Shown piece after piece: positions 11,921 through 22,739 of a stretch of DNA of 64,000 nucleotides. This DNA is from Endomychus coccineus (Eukaryota; Arthropoda; Insecta; Coleoptera; Endomychidae), in assembly GCA_958510875.1 (NCBI GenBank), contig OY294068.1, forward strand, positions 77,106,633-77,170,632, in the 5' to 3' direction. Under the pieces are notes generated by a model, which saw only the letters and a program-made list of their open reading frames with translations, was not told the DNA's origin and ran no database searches. A program made the translations under genes and the position numbers. Each line of letters begins with the position of its first letter. The stretch's first letter is position 1.

Positions 11921-12450
11921 CTATTCTAGCAGGTTTGTGGCCCACCAGAAACCCAGAATATTGCTAGTGCCGGCTCCTATAAGTTCCTCCGGGAGCAGTT
12001 CTAATTCTCCGAAGTGTCGGTGCCTGAGGGATGCCAACGCTGGGCATTCCAACAGGATGTGAGAGGCAGTTTCTTCCACCTCTCTGCATTTCCTACATAT
12101 TGGGTCATCTGCGATGCCCGTAGTGTGGAGATGTTTGTTAAGACGACAGTGACCGGTTAGGATTCCAGTCATCTCTCGGATGTCCCTTCTGCTTAGAGAA
12201 AGGAGTTTCTTTGAGAGCCTAGGCACAGGCTCTCTGATGAAGAGCTTGGCCTGCCTCATGCGTGGTGATTCTCGCCACAGTTTAGACCACTCTTTATTTA
12301 GTTGGTCCAAAAAGGCGAGGCCACCTACGCAGTTTGATAAAGCAACCATTGGCTCCAGCCCGATAGGGGCGCTAGACGACCCTCGCCTGGCCAGAGAGTC
12401 GGCCATTTCGTTCCCTGCAACTCCGCTGTGTCCGGGGACCCAGATGAGTT
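11921..12450 (-). pseudogene. LINE RNase H end and C-terminal Cys/His domain
   Basis: It picks up the frame after the 17-nt deletion: VPGHSGVAGNEMADSLARRG (last RNase H Asp), then the linker and CRKCREVEETASHILLEC, ending FWWATNLLE with a TAG at 11921-11923. Together with 12474-13562 it accounts for the 3' half of ORF2. Confidence 0.9.
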
Positions 12451-12473
12451 GAACTTTATCTCTCCTAGCTAGT

Positions 12474-13562
12474 TCAGCCTTTGACGAGCTTTGATGTGAC
12501 TCTGGGTGATTTGAGAGCTCCCAGAGCCGAGCGGCTGTCTGTGCAGATATAAATGCGCCTATTTACATAGTTTCTTCGCAAGTTTTCCATGGCACAAGTC
12601 AGTATTGCGTAGACCTCCGCCTGAAAAACCGTGCAGTAAGCGCCTAGAGTCACTGAGATAGTGATCCTTGGCCTTTTTAGGTACACTCCCGCCCTAGAAG
12701 CCTGACCTACCTTGGACCCATCTGTGAACCATACGAGCCCGTCTGGTGGTAGTAGGGTGAGGGTATCTCCTCTATCCGGGATGAGGATTTTGGGGATAGT
12801 GAGACATATAGCAGGAATCATGCTATCTTGCTTTATTCCTAGTATGGGGCATTTAGAGATTGCCTCACTTAGAATCGATGAGTGTCCACGAGAATGGTAC
12901 TTTTTGGTCCAGTGTCCTAGGTCCTTCAACCTATACGCCGTTCTCATGGCCTCAGTTTTAATGTATAAGTGTAGAGGTGGTAATCCAGCTGGAGCTTCAA
13001 GGGCTCTCGTCGGAGCCAACCTCATGCCGCTCAGTATGCCTACGCATGCAAGTCGCTGCAGACGGTCAAGGGGGCGCTGGGAAATACCAGTCCTTGTCCC
13101 TGACCACCACACTACCACCGCGTAGTTAACCATAGGTCTAATCACAGCAGTATAGATCCAATAAAGGATCTTTGGCTGTAACCCCCATGTGCTGCTGAAA
13201 GCTCTTCTGCACGCCCAAAATGACGCAGAGGCCTTCCTCACTCGATATTCGAGGTGTTCGCGCCAGGTCAATTTAGAGTCTAGGATTACTCCCAGAAACT
13301 TCACCGACCCTTTGAAATGCAGGACCCTGCCAGAGAAACTAATCTCTGGTAGTGTGCCCAGCTTGCGTTTCCTTGTAAACAGAACAACTTCCGTTTTGTC
13401 AGGATTTACCCTTAGCCCCTCCGTGCGGCACCAGCCGTCCACTATGCTGAGCAGCGTATTTTGCAGCTCGCACAGCGTCCCCAAGTGCCACCCGAAGGTG
13501 ACGCCAGCCAAATCATCGGCATAGGCTTGGGCATAAAACCCAGCCTCTTCCAGTTCCTCCAA
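12474..13562 (-). pseudogene. LINE RT plus start of RNase H (long open frame)
   Basis: An uninterrupted frame of about 362 residues from the YADD block (QAYADDLAGV) through the RT thumb (KFLGVILDSKLTW), a linker, and the RNase H blocks WFTDGSKVGQ, FQAEVYAIL and ICTDSRSALGAL. It terminates early because a 17-nt deletion relative to copy 1 (after RVTSKLVK) shifts the frame. It retains about 11 linker residues that copy 1 has lost, so it is the better guide to the ancestral sequence. It is 5'-truncated and cannot encode a full ORF2. Confidence 0.9.
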
Positions 13563-13677
13563 TAATCCATCGACTACAAGGCACCACAGAAGCGGAGATA
13601 GGGCACCTCCCTGTGGACACTCTTTTGTAGCGGTGGTTTGTACAACGCATCCGTTATGTTGCGCCTTTTATTATATT

Positions 13678-14130
13678 TCTCTTTTATTATATTTCTCTAT
13701 AACCTGATTTAAAAGTAGTCACTTGTAATACTGAAATCACGTTTGTTAGGAAACTTTCAAATCTTAGGGCTAAAAAGTGAATGTTTAATCCTAGGATACA
13801 ATGTGTTGCCTACTAATGTCACACTGGATATCAAGCTTGTGATCTTAGGATTGAAAATCTTGGCTACAAACGCTACTTTTGCTCATTTTCAATGCAAATT
13901 TGAATGAAGTATTGAGGTTACAGTCAAAATGGTATATTTAATTCGAATTGAAAGTAACTTTTACTCGAAAATTGTGCTCTATCAACTAAGTTTCACCCAA
14001 ATTTTACTAGTCAAACAAAGTTTCTCTAATAATCCTTATAAGAATGTATTTTTTTCTGAAAATTATTGCGCTAAACTAGTTTTTGTAACCATGAATGGAC
14101 CATTTCTATCTTTTGTTTCAAAAGAGATCA
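13678..14130. other. Intergenic, no gene seen
   Basis: The target sequence is partly repeated just outside the LINE (a second TTTTATTATATTTCTC at about 13682). A 70-residue ORF at 13929-14141 has no family signature and is not called. Confidence 0.5.
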
Positions 14131-14135
14131 CATTT

Positions 14136-14646
14136 TGTTGAATTTAGGGGAGGCACTTCCTAATATTGCGAGGAGATTTGCAGCTTCTCTTATATTTGTT
14201 TTGCTACACTTAAGTAGCGGCTGAGATAGGGGTTTAATTATGTGTATGTGGATTCGAAGAAAAGTCTAATGTTGAATAAATCACTATATTAATACATATA
14301 CATCTCTATTTACAGGTTACTATATTCTCTTTACCAGGTCGAATGATATTTTAATACTGTCTTTTTCACCATCAGAACTTACATAATGAATGGTTGTCCA
14401 TATTTGGGTAGTGGGGTGGCAATAACCCCCTACAATCATGTGTTTTCCAAATATTTCTGTGCGACTATTGAATCACTTTCTTGTATTGAAATCTTTTCTG
14501 TTCATGAATTTGCGGAATAAGGTGATAAATGCACTAAGTAAATGAGGTTCCAAGAAAGCTACAATAAATGAAATATGTACCCTTAACTTATCTTAAATCT
14601 AATGACCGACAAAGGACCGACACACCAGATGTTGTAAATTCCAACA
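14136..14646 (-). repeat. 3' LTR of the BEL/Pao element
   Basis: 511 bp, starting TGTTGAATTTAGG and ending ATTCCAACA in plus-strand reading. It differs from the other LTR at about 30 positions by eye (about 6%), plus a short indel near 14480, so the insertion is not recent. Confidence 0.93.
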
Positions 14647-14687
14647 TGCCGGCCCCTTTGAAAGAATATCTTTCAATAAGATTGTTT

Positions 14688-14957
14688 TTAATTGTCTATC
14701 GGTAACAAACATATTTTCGTTATAGCACGAGTCACAAATCCATTTTTTGTTTTCACTGACACTACACGCACTACTCCGTCCTTCCCAGGATTCACGTCAG
14801 CAACTCGTCCTGGGCTCAATTCATAGAAGGGATGATGTCTTCTTGAAGAATAACCATGTCGCCAGGTTTTATAGGCGGCATTGATTTTCCATTTTGTTCG
14901 TTGCTGTAATGTGTTTAGATATCCCGAATGCCACCTTTTCCAGAAATATTGTAGCAT
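14688..14957 (-). pseudogene. BEL/Pao integrase C-terminal tail
   Basis: It reads FWKRWHSGYLNTLQQRTKW, then a segment ending LSPGRVADVNPGKDGVVRV and TKICLLPIDN with a stop. The W-Y--L--R--W pattern and the GKDG-VRVV block are the standard end of Pao integrases, immediately before the 3' LTR. Confidence 0.85.
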
Positions 14958-15085
14958 TTGTTAAACGTGTTGCCAATTGGATAATCTATTTGTAGGTAAA
15001 TCTGTGATGTCTGGATCTGCAGTCGAAGTCAGTGGGCTCCCAATAAGGAAATGGTAGAGCGTAAGAATTCGGGAATCGTTGAGAG

Positions 15086-16153
15086 TCATTGGAAAGAGTT
15101 GAGGGACGGGAATTCAAACAAGCTCCAATGTGACTTAACCACTGTGTACATTTTTTCAAATGTTAAAATTGAATACCCGATTATTCTGCGCAAATGAGTT
15201 TTTACTGACTTTATACCGGCTTCCCAAATTCCACCGAAATGAGGGGTGTTTGCAGGAATAAAATGCCAAGTTATGCTTCCGTGTGCTAAGGATTCAGTTA
15301 CGTTTTTGATGAATTGTTGAGAATGTAATAAATCACTAAGCTTTTTCAAATCATTTTTGGGACCCATAAAATTGGTACCATTGTCTTAGTATATATTGGA
15401 CGGCTTCCCTCCTCGTGACATAAAACGTTTCAAACCACCTTGAAAACTGTCAGTCGTGAGGTCACTCACCAACTCTAAATGTACGGCTTTTGTACTAAAA
15501 CAAATAAATAATGCAATATAAGATTTTACAACCTTTGATGAACGCAGCGGTCCTGCCTTCAAAGGAATAGACCCTGCGTAATCTACACCGCAGAATGGTC
15601 GCAAAAGTTGCAAACACTTAGCAGGATTATTTCACATCTATTGTTCTGAGGTCACAGGTTTTGTACGAAAACAAGCAACGCATTGCCTTATAATTTGACG
15701 GACTACTTGTCGCCCTGCTATTGGCCAAAACCTTTGCCTTAAAGATGCTAATGTTAATTGGGTACCTGCGTGTAATTGCCGTTTATGTTCTTGTTGAATA
15801 ATTAGATTAGTAATATGATTATTCCTTGGTAGTATTATCGGGTGCTTTGCATTAAATGGTAAATTCGATTCTAATAGTCGACCGCCCACCCGCAAAATAC
15901 CAAAATTATCTATGAATGGATTAAGTGGCAATAAGTTATTTGAAATAATTCGTCCTTTCTTGAATTGACTAATTTCATGTTTGAACGCTTCAGAATGTAG
16001 AAGTGAAATAATTTTTAGTTGAGATTGTTGCAGTTCGTTCGTTGTTAGATATGATAATTTAATTTTAGAATTTTCATTCTGACAATTTTGTACAAAACGT
16101 AAACAGTAAGCGAACACCCGCTGTAAAGTTGAGAATTCTGAATATTTATTCAT
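15086..16153 (-). pseudogene. BEL/Pao integrase
   Basis: The zinc-binding module shows HAGTQLTLASLRQRFWP and IRQCVACFR (HHCC pattern), ending in a stop at about 15638. The catalytic core follows: FCGVDYAGSIPLKAGP (first Asp), YIALFICFSTKAVHLELVSD (second Asp region), and PANTPHFGGIWEAGIKSVK (catalytic Glu). Breaks occur near 15635, 15385 and 15140. Confidence 0.9.
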
Positions 16154-16282
16154 GAAATTATTTATAGATAATGTGTTAGATGTTGCTAATTACTTTTATA
16201 TCTGACTTTGGCCATAGAGATTTAGTTTTGCACAACCACTCAGGACCGTTCCACCAAAGAACTGATTCTTTAAGTTCTGATG

Positions 16283-16618
16283 CTATATACCGCGTGAAAT
16301 CAAATCAGCTGGATTATGTTTTGTGCTAACATGACGCCAATCTGATATATTTGTCGAGAATTGTATCTCTGACACGCTGTTAGCTACAAAATTTTGCCAA
16401 CTTTTTGATTCTGCATTTATCCACGCTAATACTATACTTGAGTCTGTCCATAGATAAGTTTTCTCAAAGTTTAAGTTGAGTGAATTCAATGTAGAATTTA
16501 ATAATTTAGCAAGAAGTAAAGGGTCTGTGAGCTCTAAACGTGGCAATGATAGAGCTTTTAATGGTGCGACCTTAGATTTTGCGCATATTAAATTAATTGA
16601 ATAATTATTATTATCCAA
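16283..16618 (-). pseudogene. BEL/Pao RNase H
   Basis: Readable blocks include APLKALSLPRLELTDPLLLA (the conserved Glu in RLEL), LWTDSSIVLAWI (catalytic Asp) and STKHNPADLISRGI (last Asp), the usual order for Pao RNase H. The polyprotein breaks just upstream and again after 16283. Confidence 0.88.
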
Positions 16619-16639
16619 TTTACGTCTAATATAGAGACA

Positions 16640-17938
16640 GGCACCGTATGCCTCCTCCGATGCATCACAGAAACCATGAATTTCAAGTGATTCATATGCT
16701 TTTGGTATTATGTTTCGCGGAACTATTATTTGATTAACAATCGGTAAACGAGTAGAAAAATTTGACCATAGCTTTAAAATTCATAGTTTCTGCAAAGTTA
16801 ATTTGGCAAGTATTATTAAAGGCCCTAAGAAACCTAGAAGGTCAAAAATTTGTGCAATTTTAGACAAAATGTAACGCTTTGTTATTTTGATTTTTCTATT
16901 GTTTGTAGTTACATTTAAATTAATTGAATATCTAAATGTATCTGAATTTTTATTCCATAATAGCCCTAGTGTTTTAGATTCCTCATTTGAATTTAATGTA
17001 AACGAATCCTTCAAATTAGTGGGTAATATTGACTTTGAATCTACTTAGCTCAAACCCTCCCGAATTTAATATTTTAATCAGGTTGTTCTTTATATCTACG
17101 AGTTCTTGTAAATTATTCGCTCCTGTGAGTAGGTCGTCTACATAAAACTCCTTTGTTATAATATCAAATAAGTTTGGGCGCAACTGTTTATTATCCAAAC
17201 CTAACTGATATAAACAACGGACTGCCAAAATAGGTGCAGAAGACGTTCCGTTAGTGACGGTTTTTAATTTAAATGTTTTAACTTCATCCAGTGCATTACA
17301 TCTCCAAAGAATTCTCTGGAAATCTTGTTGTTCGTCATTAATTTCTATTTGTCTGTACATCTTTCTTATGTCCACCTTTAGAACATACTTGTGTGATTGA
17401 AATAGAAGAATAATTGAAAATGAATCCTGTTATATGGTAGGACCTGCTAATTGAATTTCATTTAAGCTTACGCCTGTACTTGTTTTGGCAGAACCATCAA
17501 AAACAACACGCAATTTTGTTGTGGTACTATTTTCGTTTATAACGGCATGATGAGTTGAACAGTAAACTTCACTATCTCTTTTATTCGTTTCTGTTTTTGA
17601 AACTTCTTCCATGTGACCGAGTTTAATATATTCGTCCAAAAAAACTGTATATTCAAGTCGTAATTGTTCATTTTTCTCCAATTCACATTCAAGAGAATAT
17701 AATCGGGAGAGTATGCTTGATTGATCCAGTTTCCTAGTATTGGAGAGTTTTGTTTAAATGGTATTTTCACTGTGAATCTGCCTTCAGGTGTTCGCGTATA
17801 AGTAGACAAAAAATAAGACTCGCATGCACTTTCTGTACTTGTATTATCATTTTTGGTAGGGCAGTTTTCAATTTCCCAAAATTTCTCAATAATTTCATCA
17901 ATGTTTACTATATTTAAATTGCATGTTGTTGAACGCAA
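16640..17938 (-). pseudogene. BEL/Pao reverse transcriptase
   Basis: Blocks in order are KLRVVFDGSAKTSTGVSLNE (about 17500), MDIRKMYRQIEI (first catalytic Asp, just below 17375), NGTSSAPILAVRCL, and FYVDDLLTGAN (YVDD, about 17120-17140), followed by SKIAQIFDLLGFLGPL. Frameshifts occur near 17540, 17430 and 17015. The GSAKTS and YVDD patterns are Pao-type. Confidence 0.9.
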
Positions 17939-17939
17939 T

Positions 17940-18607
17940 TCGTTTTGCTTATTTGGATTAATTATATGGCCTCCAACAATCCACCCAAAATGCGTCTTTT
18001 GCCAAACATGACCATTTCTTCATGTTTTGATTTGTCCGTGAGTAAATAACTCAAAATGAAATTCAGCACCTATTATCATATCAACTTCTGAACATTTATT
18101 GAATTCAGGGTCGGCAAGTTCACAATTTTGTGGTATGTTTAACGAAGTTATATCAAAACTATAAAACGGTAATTTTTCCGTAACCTTTGATACTACAAAA
18201 CATTTGAAGTTTAATTTAAATGAATCAATTCGCGATTTGATTGTTGCACCGACTAATTTTGAAATATGTGATCTTGCATTATTGATACTTGATAAGGGTA
18301 TATTAATGTTTTTTGGTGTTAAACATAATTTGTTGACTTTTCAGAGATAAAGTTTCCTTGAGCCCCTGAATCTAATAAACTCTGCAGTAATCAAGTTTAT
18401 TATTTCTGTCATTGATCATTACTACAACAGAAGACAATAAAATTTGAGATTGTGAGATTGATGATGTCGCTATTGTTGTGGAAGTTGACGGAAATTCCGT
18501 ACCTTCATTTATGATAGTATTTCTCATTGAGTTACATAATAAAGTATTATGTTTTTCAGAGCAATTTCTGCATTTGCTTACTAAGCATTTGTCAGTTGTA
18601 TCATTTG
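17940..18607 (-). pseudogene. BEL/Pao protease region, degraded
   Basis: Between the gag knuckle and the RT, the frame is broken by many stops. A readable stretch, LSSVVVMINDRNN, and its position match the aspartic protease (DUF1758-like) zone of Pao polyproteins. No intact DTG/DSG catalytic triad could be read. Confidence 0.5.
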
Positions 18608-19702
18608 TCAGTTGTATGATTTGTTACATATTTTATGTTTATTAATTAATTCAATGCGGCTATTTACATTGAGGTTTTTAAATTCCTTACATTGAAATAA
18701 ATGACGAGAATGTCTGCATAAAATACAATTCAGATTTTTAGTTGACACGTGCATCGTTTGATTCGAAAATTGGTTCTCGAATTTTTGATTCGAATTTAGT
18801 GAATTAGAATTTTTGTGAATCACTATATTTGATTGATTTCGTTCGCGAGACAAGAATCTCTCGCATCTGCGGGTTAAAACATTTAAAAGATTGTCAAATG
18901 TTGAAAAATGTTTATCCAATGTTGCATCCCATTCACTAACTGTGTTATAATCTAATTTAAATGTAATTATTTTGATTAGTAAGCCATCCCATTTATCCGT
19001 CGGCATTTCTAACTGCTTTAAAACTCGTAAATTTGCTATCAATTCATCTAATAAATACCTTAAAGAAGTTGCCGAATTTTTTGTGACAACCGGTATATTG
19101 AATATTTCTTCTACATGGCTCTGTATAATGAGTCTTTTATTAGGAAAGCGTTCAGTTAAGATATTCCATGCTAAAATCTAATTTTCATGTGTTAAAGGTA
19201 ATGAGTCGATAGCGCGAGCTGCGTCTCCCTTTACAGAAGATTTTAAATATTGAAATTTTTGAATATCGTCTAATTCATTTTTGACGTGTATTAAGGATCT
19301 GAATAAATCATGAAAACCCAACCATTGTTCATATTCCCCTTTGAATAATGGCAAATTAGTTATCGGTAATTGCACATTAACAGGTTTAGTTTGAGAATTA
19401 GTGGAACAAGATTTATCTGCTACTTTATTTTCATGATTACAAATAATATCTTGGATAGTGGATACAATCCGATAATATTCGTTTTCAAAAGAATCTCTTT
19501 CTATTTCTTGCTCTTCTGAATCATTTTTTAATTCAATGTCTTGTTGAATATTATCGAACTCCTCTAAAATATGCATGAATTCATTTAGCCGCAATTTTAA
19601 TTCAGACAATGAAAAGTTATTGATATTGTTTACGTGTTTAATGAATTCAGTAAACTTAGCCTTCAGACTGCCGCGTTTGCTTATTTATTGATCTAAATTC
19701 AT
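18608..19702 (-). pseudogene. BEL/Pao gag with zinc knuckle (interrupted)
   Basis: A single frame runs from ATG 19702-19700 (MNLDQ, then a stop at codon 6) through the Pao gag core LPLFKGEYEQWLGFHDLF and YLKSSVKGDAARAI. A TAG at about 19178 follows; the frame then continues through LRVLKQLEMPTDKWD and ends in CILCRHSRHLFQCKEF, a Cys/His knuckle. The capsid part would package RNA in cytoplasmic particles. At least three in-frame stops inactivate it. Confidence 0.85.
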
Positions 19703-19880
19703 TTTAATTACTTCAGATTGCAATATAGAAAATTGAGAAATGTACACTGTGAAGTAAAACTGAATGGAATAAAATAAATGGGAAATATTCAGAAGGAATT
19801 GAATATCCCACTTACCTTATATCTTGATCGATTCAGCTTTTTGATGAATTTTGTATTCTGAACATGAACTTCTTCGGAGT

Positions 19881-19898
19881 ATCCGGCTCGAAGGACCA
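19881..19898 (-). other. Primer-binding site matching tRNA-Tyr
   Basis: Two bases inside the 5' LTR, the minus strand reads TGGTCCTTCGAGCCGGAT. Its complement, ATCCGGCTCGAAGGACCA, is the 3' end of animal tRNA-Tyr with CCA added (recalled from family knowledge). All 18 bases appear to match. This is where minus-strand DNA synthesis would be primed. Confidence 0.8.
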
Positions 19899-19900
19899 TA

Positions 19901-20406
19901 TGTTGAATTTAGGGAAGGCACTTCCTAATATTGCGAGGAGACTTGCTGCTTCTCTTATATTCGTTTTGCTACACTTGAGTAGCGGCTGAGATAGGGGTTT
20001 AATTATGTGTATGTGGATCCCAAGAAAAGTCTAATGTTGAATAAATCACTATATTAATACATATACATCTCTATTTACAGGTTACTATATTCCCTTTACC
20101 AGGTCGAATGATATTTCAATACTGCCTTTTTCACCATCAGAACTTACATAATGAATGGCTGTTCATATTTTTGTAGTGGGGTGGCAATAACCCCCTACAA
20201 TCGTGTGTTTTCCAAATATTTTTGTGCGACTATTGAATCACTTTCTTGGAACCTTTTCTATTCATGAATTTGCTGAATAGGGTAATGAATGCACTAAGTA
20301 AAAGAGGTTCCAAGAAAACTACAATAAATGAGATATGTACCCTTAACTTATCTTAAATCTAATGATCGACAAAGGACCGACCCACCAGATGTTGGGAATT
20401 CCAACA
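19901..20406 (-). repeat. 5' LTR of the BEL/Pao element
   Basis: 506 bp. Transcription of the element on the minus strand would start here. A TATAA signal is not obvious. The outer end abuts CATTT, the target duplication. Confidence 0.93.
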
Positions 20407-20411
20407 CATTT

Positions 20412-21050
20412 GATCAATGAAATATGAATGATTGGTCTGAGTACCTACCTATACATTTTTTAAATGTTATAATGAAAAAGCCTGTATACAGTTCTGTAAA
20501 GTGATGTCATCTATTTCAGGCTCTCATCTAATAAAGATTTGAATGATTTTGCTACTTTTATCCAACAACTATTCCCTACGGAAACTAAGGTAACAATCAT
20601 TTTTACTTTTACTTTTAGGCATAGCTTCTTCTAGGACTGTTACTTCCGTACAGTGGGGATAAATGTAAATAAATCAGGGAGAGGAAAACTATTCAACAAA
20701 TATTACAATTTAAGAACAAGATTCGCTAAAGTTGGCATGATAAGTAAAAAGTCTTCTACAAAAACCCCAGCTTAGCCAGGTATGTAGGTACCTATGTAAG
20801 CTAAAATTATGTGAAATATTTAAATATAACTGTCATACGAATGGAAAACTAACCTTTTCGGAAAATATGTTCCAATTTCTTTCATAAAAGAATACAAATT
20901 TTGGGCATTAATAGATATGAATGCACAAATATCAGCAGATTTTTGAACGAGTGTCAGTTGTTTCTCTTATTTTAATTTTATAGAAAAATTGCTTCATCTT
21001 GATTAGATAATGAGGATCTGTCGAGTGTTCAACTTGTGTTTCTTTGTAAA
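20412..21050. other. Intergenic, no gene seen
   Basis: AT-rich sequence right of the BEL/Pao target duplication; no feature was recognised. Confidence 0.5.
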
Positions 21051-21055
21051 CTATA

Positions 21056-22356
21056 CAACTATAAATAAAAACAGTTCACACTGTGGATATACTGTTTAAA
21101 CTGTAAGTGAGAACCAATCGCATGTATCCACTAAAAATACTGTAACAACATTAAGGACTTTTAAACTCACGAGTTTACTCTAATGATGCTACTTGGTAGC
21201 TGACAGGTCTTTGGTACATTAACAGTAACTTTAGTGGATACGGGTGATTGTGGTGATTTATAGTATTGAACTATAAATAGTTTTTCAGAATAGGATTCGT
21301 ATTTTGAATTATTTCTGATAAACACAAAAATTTATTTAGTTATCTCAAAAGTTATTTGAATTTGAGTAATGGTATTATGGTTGAATCAGTTACAAATAAG
21401 CTCTACTAACACAATCGCAAAGATTACGTCAATTAACCAATTATCCTGTACATTTATACATAGGTACTAAAAAATTCTATTATAATTCTAGAGAATAAAG
21501 TGCTCCCAGATGAAGTAAAAGATTTCCTCCTGTGGTTGGAAAATAATACAACGCCCTGGCCTATGGTTACTATTGGAACCAAACCTTCAATATCACACGA
21601 TCCATAATAAAAGAATGAGATATTTATTCCTACTTAGAAAAATATCCAGCTCTGCTTCAAGATGATGGACTTGAATTAGTAAGATTTGCACACTCTTCAT
21701 TTTTATCAACAAAAACTGGCTGATTCGGTTGCAGTTTGAGAGTGATTTTCCACAATTGTACCCAGGAAAGGAACTAACGTTTTACTCTGAATATGGAAGA
21801 GCATTTAATGTTGTCATACAACACTACAAAAATAATAGAGATGCCAATATTATTGGGAAAATTGAAGCCATCGAAAATGAGTCCACTTAAGGTAACCTCC
21901 GGAATATTATCATTACATGAATGAGTATATTAATTAGAATTTTATTATTAATACCGTTTCTCCTTCCCACAATTACAGTTCTGAAGATTGAAGATGACCA
22001 GTGGAGACCGTGTCAGGAAATTCTAGAATCATTCGTGTTAAATGTCGTGGCGAGCAAAAATGCTGATAACACTATAAATAAGAAACAGCTACCTTCTTCC
22101 GCTAAATATACTGTTGAAGTACTGAGGACCTTTCAGCTACCAAATAACCATCATGAGAGTAAACTAAAAGAGAAATAGAAATGTGCCTGTTTAAATACTA
22201 TTTGGGTTTATTAATCACGCACATGTTGATTTATATTTTAGTTCACTCTGATGATGACTATTTGGTAGCCGAAAGGTCCTCTGGTATTTTCAGTGGAGAA
22301 GGGTGATTGTTTCTTATTTATAGTGTATCCACAATGTGAACTCTTTTATAGTTCAT
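21056..22356. repeat. Cluster of short direct and inverted repeats
   Basis: A motif of about 50 nt (core TACTTGGTAGCTGA or TATTTGGTAGCCGAAAGGTC) occurs at about 21174-21222 (+), 22117-22169 (-) and 22240-22290 (+). Outer blocks AGTTCACACTGTGGATA (near 21077) and TATCCACAATGTGAACT (near 22325) are inverted relative to each other. A smaller hairpin at 21123-21242 has GTATCCACTAAA / TTTAGTGGATAC arms. The architecture suggests a non-autonomous element, perhaps retrozyme- or MITE-like, of unknown family. Confidence 0.6.
21490..22178 (+). pseudogene. Remnant of an unnamed invertebrate repeat-borne protein
   Basis: Readable pieces in different frames include YLEKYPALLQDDGLELV (about 21630), LLLIPFLLPT (about 21945-21975) and WRPCQEILESFVLNVV (about 22002-22050). 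The order (KYPAL, then PFLLP, then RP--QE---SF--HV) resembles an uncharacterised protein family scattered through invertebrate genomes that I recognise but cannot name. Frameshifts and stops make it non-functional. It sits inside the repeat cluster 21056-22356. Confidence 0.4.
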
Positions 22357-22739
22357 TAAAAATGATAATATTTTCAAAGTTACTTCAAGTAAATTCATAG
22401 TAAATTGAATAAAGTTTGACAAATGAATGAATTCCCATGATATACTTACTTGATTAATGAATCTTAGTGAAGTTCATCATTTGAAGAAAATCTTTGATAA
22501 TAAAACAGACTTCGTTATTTGGAGAAAAAACTAGAGTCTTATACATGTAGTACGGTTGATCAATATCTCTTGAGAATCTAGTAGTTTATCCAGTTTTCAT
22601 ATATGCTCATGTATGTTGTGTGGAATATTGTTTCATAAATCTAATTTTGGGACATTGATAAGCTAAGCCATATTGTCGAATACAGGAACACAAAAATTCT
22701 TCGTTGGAAAGCCACTCTCCAGACATTCATTAATTCATT

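Larger units (their letters stand above)
11810..13677 (-). mobile_element. I-group LINE, copy 2, with 12-bp target duplication
   Basis: A 5'-truncated copy of the same family as 1-1884, in the opposite orientation. The 3' tail (TGA repeats, read as tcatcatcatcatcatc at 11821-11835) and the 5' truncation point at about 13665 are both directly flanked by TTTTATTATATT (11810-11821 and 13666-13677), a 12-bp target-site duplication. The truncation corresponds to about base 68 of copy 1. Confidence 0.92.
14136..20406 (-). mobile_element. BEL/Pao LTR retrotransposon, complete but decayed
   Basis: An element of 6271 bp with two LTRs (14136-14646 and 19901-20406), both TG...CA, flanked by the 5-bp target duplication CATTT (14131-14135 and 20407-20411). 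Gag, protease region, RT, RNase H and integrase follow in Pao order on the minus strand. The Pao-type gag (LPLFKGEYEQWLGFHDLF), the YVDD RT and the DYAGSIPLKAGP integrase block identify BEL/Pao. Many stops and frameshifts make it inactive. Confidence 0.95.

Noticed and set aside
13929..14141. 70-residue ORF left of the BEL/Pao element
   Set aside because: No motif, AT-driven composition; runs into the LTR.
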